Source: Dysgonamonadaceae bacterium (GTDB lineage: Bacteria > Bacteroidota > Bacteroidia > Bacteroidales > Azobacteroidaceae). Taken from it: a DNA stretch of 8,912 bases. The notes below the pieces were generated by a model. It ran no database searches and had not been told where the DNA came from. It saw only the letters and a program-made list of their open reading frames with translations. Each line of letters opens with the position of its first letter. The stretch's first letter is position 1. Location: the NCBI GenBank assembly GCA_031255425.1, contig JAIRSN010000034.1, forward strand, positions 1-8,912, read 5' to 3'. The translations under genes and the position numbers were made by a program. Of this stretch, positions 8,201 through 8,912 are shown piece after piece.

Positions 8201-8244
8201 TGCATGGCGACCGGAAACAAGCGGTCTTGAAGTTTATCCGGTAA
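5230..8244 (+). CDS. Large secreted repeat protein with C-terminal T9SS sorting domain
   Basis: The 1004-residue product starts with a Sec signal peptide (MKKTIFFLLLVFTVSMTA, cleavage probably near residue 18-20) and ends with a type A T9SS sorting domain (about 945-1004: VFGVQD, ITLLDINGRIL, LPRGVYIVAV, AVLKFIR). It should be exported across the inner membrane by Sec, then across the outer membrane by T9SS, and anchored or released with loss of the tail. The body is a chain of beta-rich modules, each ending in an AG-x-YY-hydrophobic strand: AGEYYLLI (149), AGDYYLAV (261), AGDYYVAI (374), AGVYYLAI (639), AGDYYVMV (789), and a weaker AGHIYKFV (454). These resemble pre-peptidase C-terminal (PPC)-like sandwiches. 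I see no protease, glycosidase or adhesin catalytic motif. It stands alone, with its own terminator and repeat blocks on both sides. The function is unknown. Confidence 0.9.
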   Translation: MKKTIFFLLLVFTVSMTAENRNSQFLQQMSSVSALQQTLRADRTVQPVQRNAMKTVAADIPWNDIGTLSSWSGTVRFDKENTALVSIVRVDDYGNETHLLCYPVKFTLAQGELLSMKSDNYNNDFTLYADPQAQQEVAWGYTLWRPFQAGEYYLLISESGSLNYSWGEPFDAALDMRVLPAAGLSLPAKQDVSITKDNSFLLVNTYHTLFYKFTLTEDALVNFGCDFDPTAMGEHLTFVEVDLITENIELNATKSDLLLQAGDYYLAVYGIFMDADAFWATHSAVEAQLDIKIKTLDAPAALSIPFEQDFSLSPGNAYSLFDMTSVLYTLHLENNRMIEINTGGEWRVDIYEREEWKSVKVFYPWDRAVVQLSAGDYYVAIGDYNGAYDGTTPVDGHLIVDAPLSYATLDFSEPIAVGETKTGGDASLINVITDVGYYGIETQNVAAYHFAAQAGHIYKFVMECYTRAASLQPTLSLFRAPNTGDIYADNIRGAMPYIDGASGTGTLTWQSDVDADVNVMFFFNSPKNDVIFKLTLEEPEATHTDAPGTTPAYEDITLPFLSWLHFDPAYHAYWNAQTSEYEKEYRLTLAEKTRLTMAAGFNSTQGSNPRLKLFTDEERTQQVGQSWGYGEGDAVLLDAGVYYLAITDLGYFNMNNKYAECLIELTGSPVVEAGPVDVTVARLMDNPALPVITSAGLPYTDAGYYVSGSSELVTDPAFFITRLFANGYKLTLNAGEEVHIVNRQPEGESESSLRVFQKEAGGTYSQLADNSIDWDFGGVTHILFKAPAAGDYYVMVSTSNSYPFFYLNTEYPSYRLAIWTGTAEDEPVSGELQLPGEVLIVSTEVNVADIVAAADAARVNVRLALMQLEVTGTTRAGGTVVFENDPMAWEINEDATEASFMLIPPPYLPADTYVPAKVRIKADMGMDAVDAEPVRIVSSGNGFVTVFGVQDRDAITLLDINGRILRRSVAQGTTAVIATGTLPRGVYIVAVHGDRKQAVLKFIR

Positions 8245-8268
8245 TGCGGAAATAATTCGTTTTACCGG

Positions 8269-8304
8269 GAAGGCGCCCCTCGAAAGGGGCGCCTTCTTTT
8301 TTTT
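8269..8304 (+). terminator. Intrinsic terminator of the T9SS gene
   Basis: A perfect 11-bp stem, GAAGGCGCCCC (8269-8279) with GGGGCGCCTTC (8286-8296), closes a TCGAAA loop and is followed by eight T. It ends just before the right repeat block begins. Confidence 0.95.
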
Positions 8305-8324
8305 GACCCCGGCGGCGCAGCCGC

Positions 8325-8384
8325 TTTTATAATTTTAAAGGAGTACGGTGTATCTGCTACGCATAGGGAAACTGCCTCCCAAAA
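8325..8384 (-). repeat. Module A, copy 3 (inverted)
   Basis: The reverse complement reads TTTTGGGAGGCAG, TTTCCCTATGCGTAGC, ATACACCGTACTCC, TTTAAAATTATAAAAG, then a GCGGC mini-hairpin. It is nearly identical to copies 2 and 4 in the opposite orientation. Confidence 0.85.
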
Positions 8385-8600
8385 CCTCATTTCTACCTAA
8401 TTTTATAAACAAAACAACCTCAGTAGCAATGCAGATATGATATTACAACTTACCTCATTACCTCATTGGGCGCCGCCGCCTGTTCCTGATTTAGGTTGAC
8501 GGTATTGTCTTTCTTTAATGAGGTAATGAGGTTGGGATATGGGGATAATGTCTGTTGGCTACTGAGGTTGTTTTGTTTATAAAATTAGGTGAAAATGAGG
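8385..8600. mobile_element. Foldback, MITE-like element with nested inverted repeats
   Basis: Outer arms of about 50 bases, 8385-8434 and 8552-8600, are reverse complements; positions 8395-8427 and 8558-8590 match without a mismatch over 33 bases. The pairing continues outward for four more bases (AAAA at 8381-8384, TTTT at 8601-8604). Inside is a second perfect 16-base inverted repeat, ACCTCATTACCTCATT (8452-8467) and 8517-8532, itself made of two direct CCTCATT copies. The core (8468-8516) includes GGGCGCCGCCGCC. There is no reading frame for a transposase. I see no target-site duplication, so the class is uncertain. Confidence 0.65.
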
Positions 8601-8608
8601 TTTTTACG

Positions 8609-8754
8609 ATTGCCATTATATATGGCAATCGTCCCGGAGAAGTTTTTACGCTTGCCACTGTATGTGGCAACCGTCCTGAAGAAGTTTTTACGCTTGCCAC
8701 TGTATGTGGCAACCGTCCCGGAGAAGTTTTTACGCTTGCCATTGTATGTGGCAA
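8609..8754 (+). repeat. Right array of 42-base hairpin units (3.5 copies)
   Basis: Units start at 8609, 8651, 8693 and 8735, an exact 42-base period; the last stops after its hairpin, as in the left array. Stems are ATTGCCAT/ATGGCAAT (unit 1), TTGCCAC/GTGGCAA (units 2 and 3) and TTGCCAT/GTGGCAA (unit 4, one G-T pair). The linker is [CT]CGTCC[CT]G then [GA]AGAAGTTTTTACG, near-identical to the left array. A partial linker (GTTTTTACG, 8600-8608) joins the array to the foldback element. Confidence 0.9.
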
Positions 8755-8770
8755 ACGGCGGCGCAGCCGC

Positions 8771-8838
8771 TTTTATATTTTGGGGAAGCAGTTTCCCTAT
8801 GCGTAGCAAATACACCGTACTCCTTTAAAATTATAAAA
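8771..8838 (+). repeat. Module A, copy 4
   Basis: TTTTATATTTTGGGG is followed by GAAGCAGTTTCCC, TATGCGTAGCAAATACACC, GTACTCC and TTTAAAATTATAAAAG. It is followed by a GACAC-TGC-GTGTC mini-hairpin (8839-8851). Confidence 0.85.
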
Positions 8839-8860
8839 GACACTGCGTGTCCGCCGCCTG

Positions 8861-8912
8861 GGTTATTGACCCTTTCAGGGTCGGAGGGCAGCAGGAGCCT
8901 CCGCATTCATCA
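8861..8912. other. Unassigned end of window with a short hairpin
   Basis: GACCCT-TTC-AGGGTC (8868-8882) is a perfect 6-bp stem-loop. After it GGAGG (8883-8887) can pair with CCTCC (8898-8902). No T-run follows and no gene is visible. It may be a continuation of the repeat block that is cut by the window edge. Confidence 0.4.

Larger units (their letters stand above)
8308..8860. repeat. Right modular repeat block (non-coding)
   Basis: The block repeats the modules of the left one. In order it holds: an inverted mini-hairpin (8312-8324); module A inverted (8325-8384); a foldback element (8385-8600); 3.5 tandem 42-base units (8609-8754); an inverted mini-hairpin (8758-8770); module A (8771-8838); and a GACAC mini-hairpin (8839-8851) followed by CGCCGCC. 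Module A copies 3 and 4 lie at the two ends facing each other, so the block is a large imperfect palindrome. The 42-base array is on the right arm only. Several frames stay open on both strands across the array, but they have no protein-family match. Confidence 0.85.

Noticed and set aside
5833..8220. Long minus-strand frames opposite the T9SS gene (5833-7092 and 7174-8220)
   Set aside because: They are Arg/His-rich translations complementary to a strongly supported gene, with no recognisable motif or start context.
8609..8754. CRISPR array
   Set aside because: Regularly spaced repeats are present, but the units are directly tandem with near-identical linkers. There are no unique spacers and no cas genes in the window.
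1..8912. tRNA, rRNA or complete insertion sequence
   Set aside because: No cloverleaf with tRNA-type T-loop, no rRNA stretch and no transposase frame was recognised by eye.

Overview
The window looks like a chromosomal segment from a Bacteroidota bacterium, probably Bacteroidales. Three things suggest this: promoter-like TAnnTTTG (-7) elements upstream of several genes, the gene order rplU-rpmA-serS, and a long secreted protein ending in a type IX secretion (T9SS) sorting domain. Ribosome binding sites are A-rich and weak, as is usual in that phylum. The species cannot be named from this sequence.

Layout, left to right. Bases 1-134 hold the end of a short unrecognised reading frame. Bases 209-769 encode an ORF6N-domain protein of phage/mobile-element type, with a perfect 29-base palindrome inside the gene. 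Then come housekeeping genes: rplU (L21) and rpmA (L27) as one operon with its own promoter and terminator, then serS (seryl-tRNA synthetase). serS converges on a solitary hutH (histidine ammonia-lyase, minus strand), and a strong two-way hairpin terminator lies between their stops.

Bases 4616-5070 are a dense non-coding repeat block. Next is a 1004-residue exported T9SS cargo protein (5230-8244) built from at least five beta-sandwich-like repeats, closed by a textbook intrinsic terminator. A second repeat block (8308-about 8860) of the same family follows and runs close to the window end.

The two repeat blocks are the unusual part. They share a set of modules: (i) a roughly 60-base module, here called A, present in four copies, one of them inverted; (ii) a 13-base mini-hairpin (5-bp stem, 3-base loop) present ten times with different but mostly self-complementary stems; (iii) a 42-base tandem unit whose 7-bp hairpin stem differs between the blocks by paired, compensating changes. 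The right block also contains a 216-base foldback element with about 50-base inverted ends and no coding capacity. The pairing-preserving changes suggest that the folded RNA or single-stranded DNA form is what is conserved. This could be a non-autonomous, REP/MITE-like family that lives by folding, but its function and mobilising enzyme are unknown.

The genes do not form a single pathway. L21, L27 and SerS serve translation; HutH starts histidine breakdown; the T9SS protein is a surface or secreted product; the ORF6N protein is probably a phage- or element-derived DNA-binding protein.
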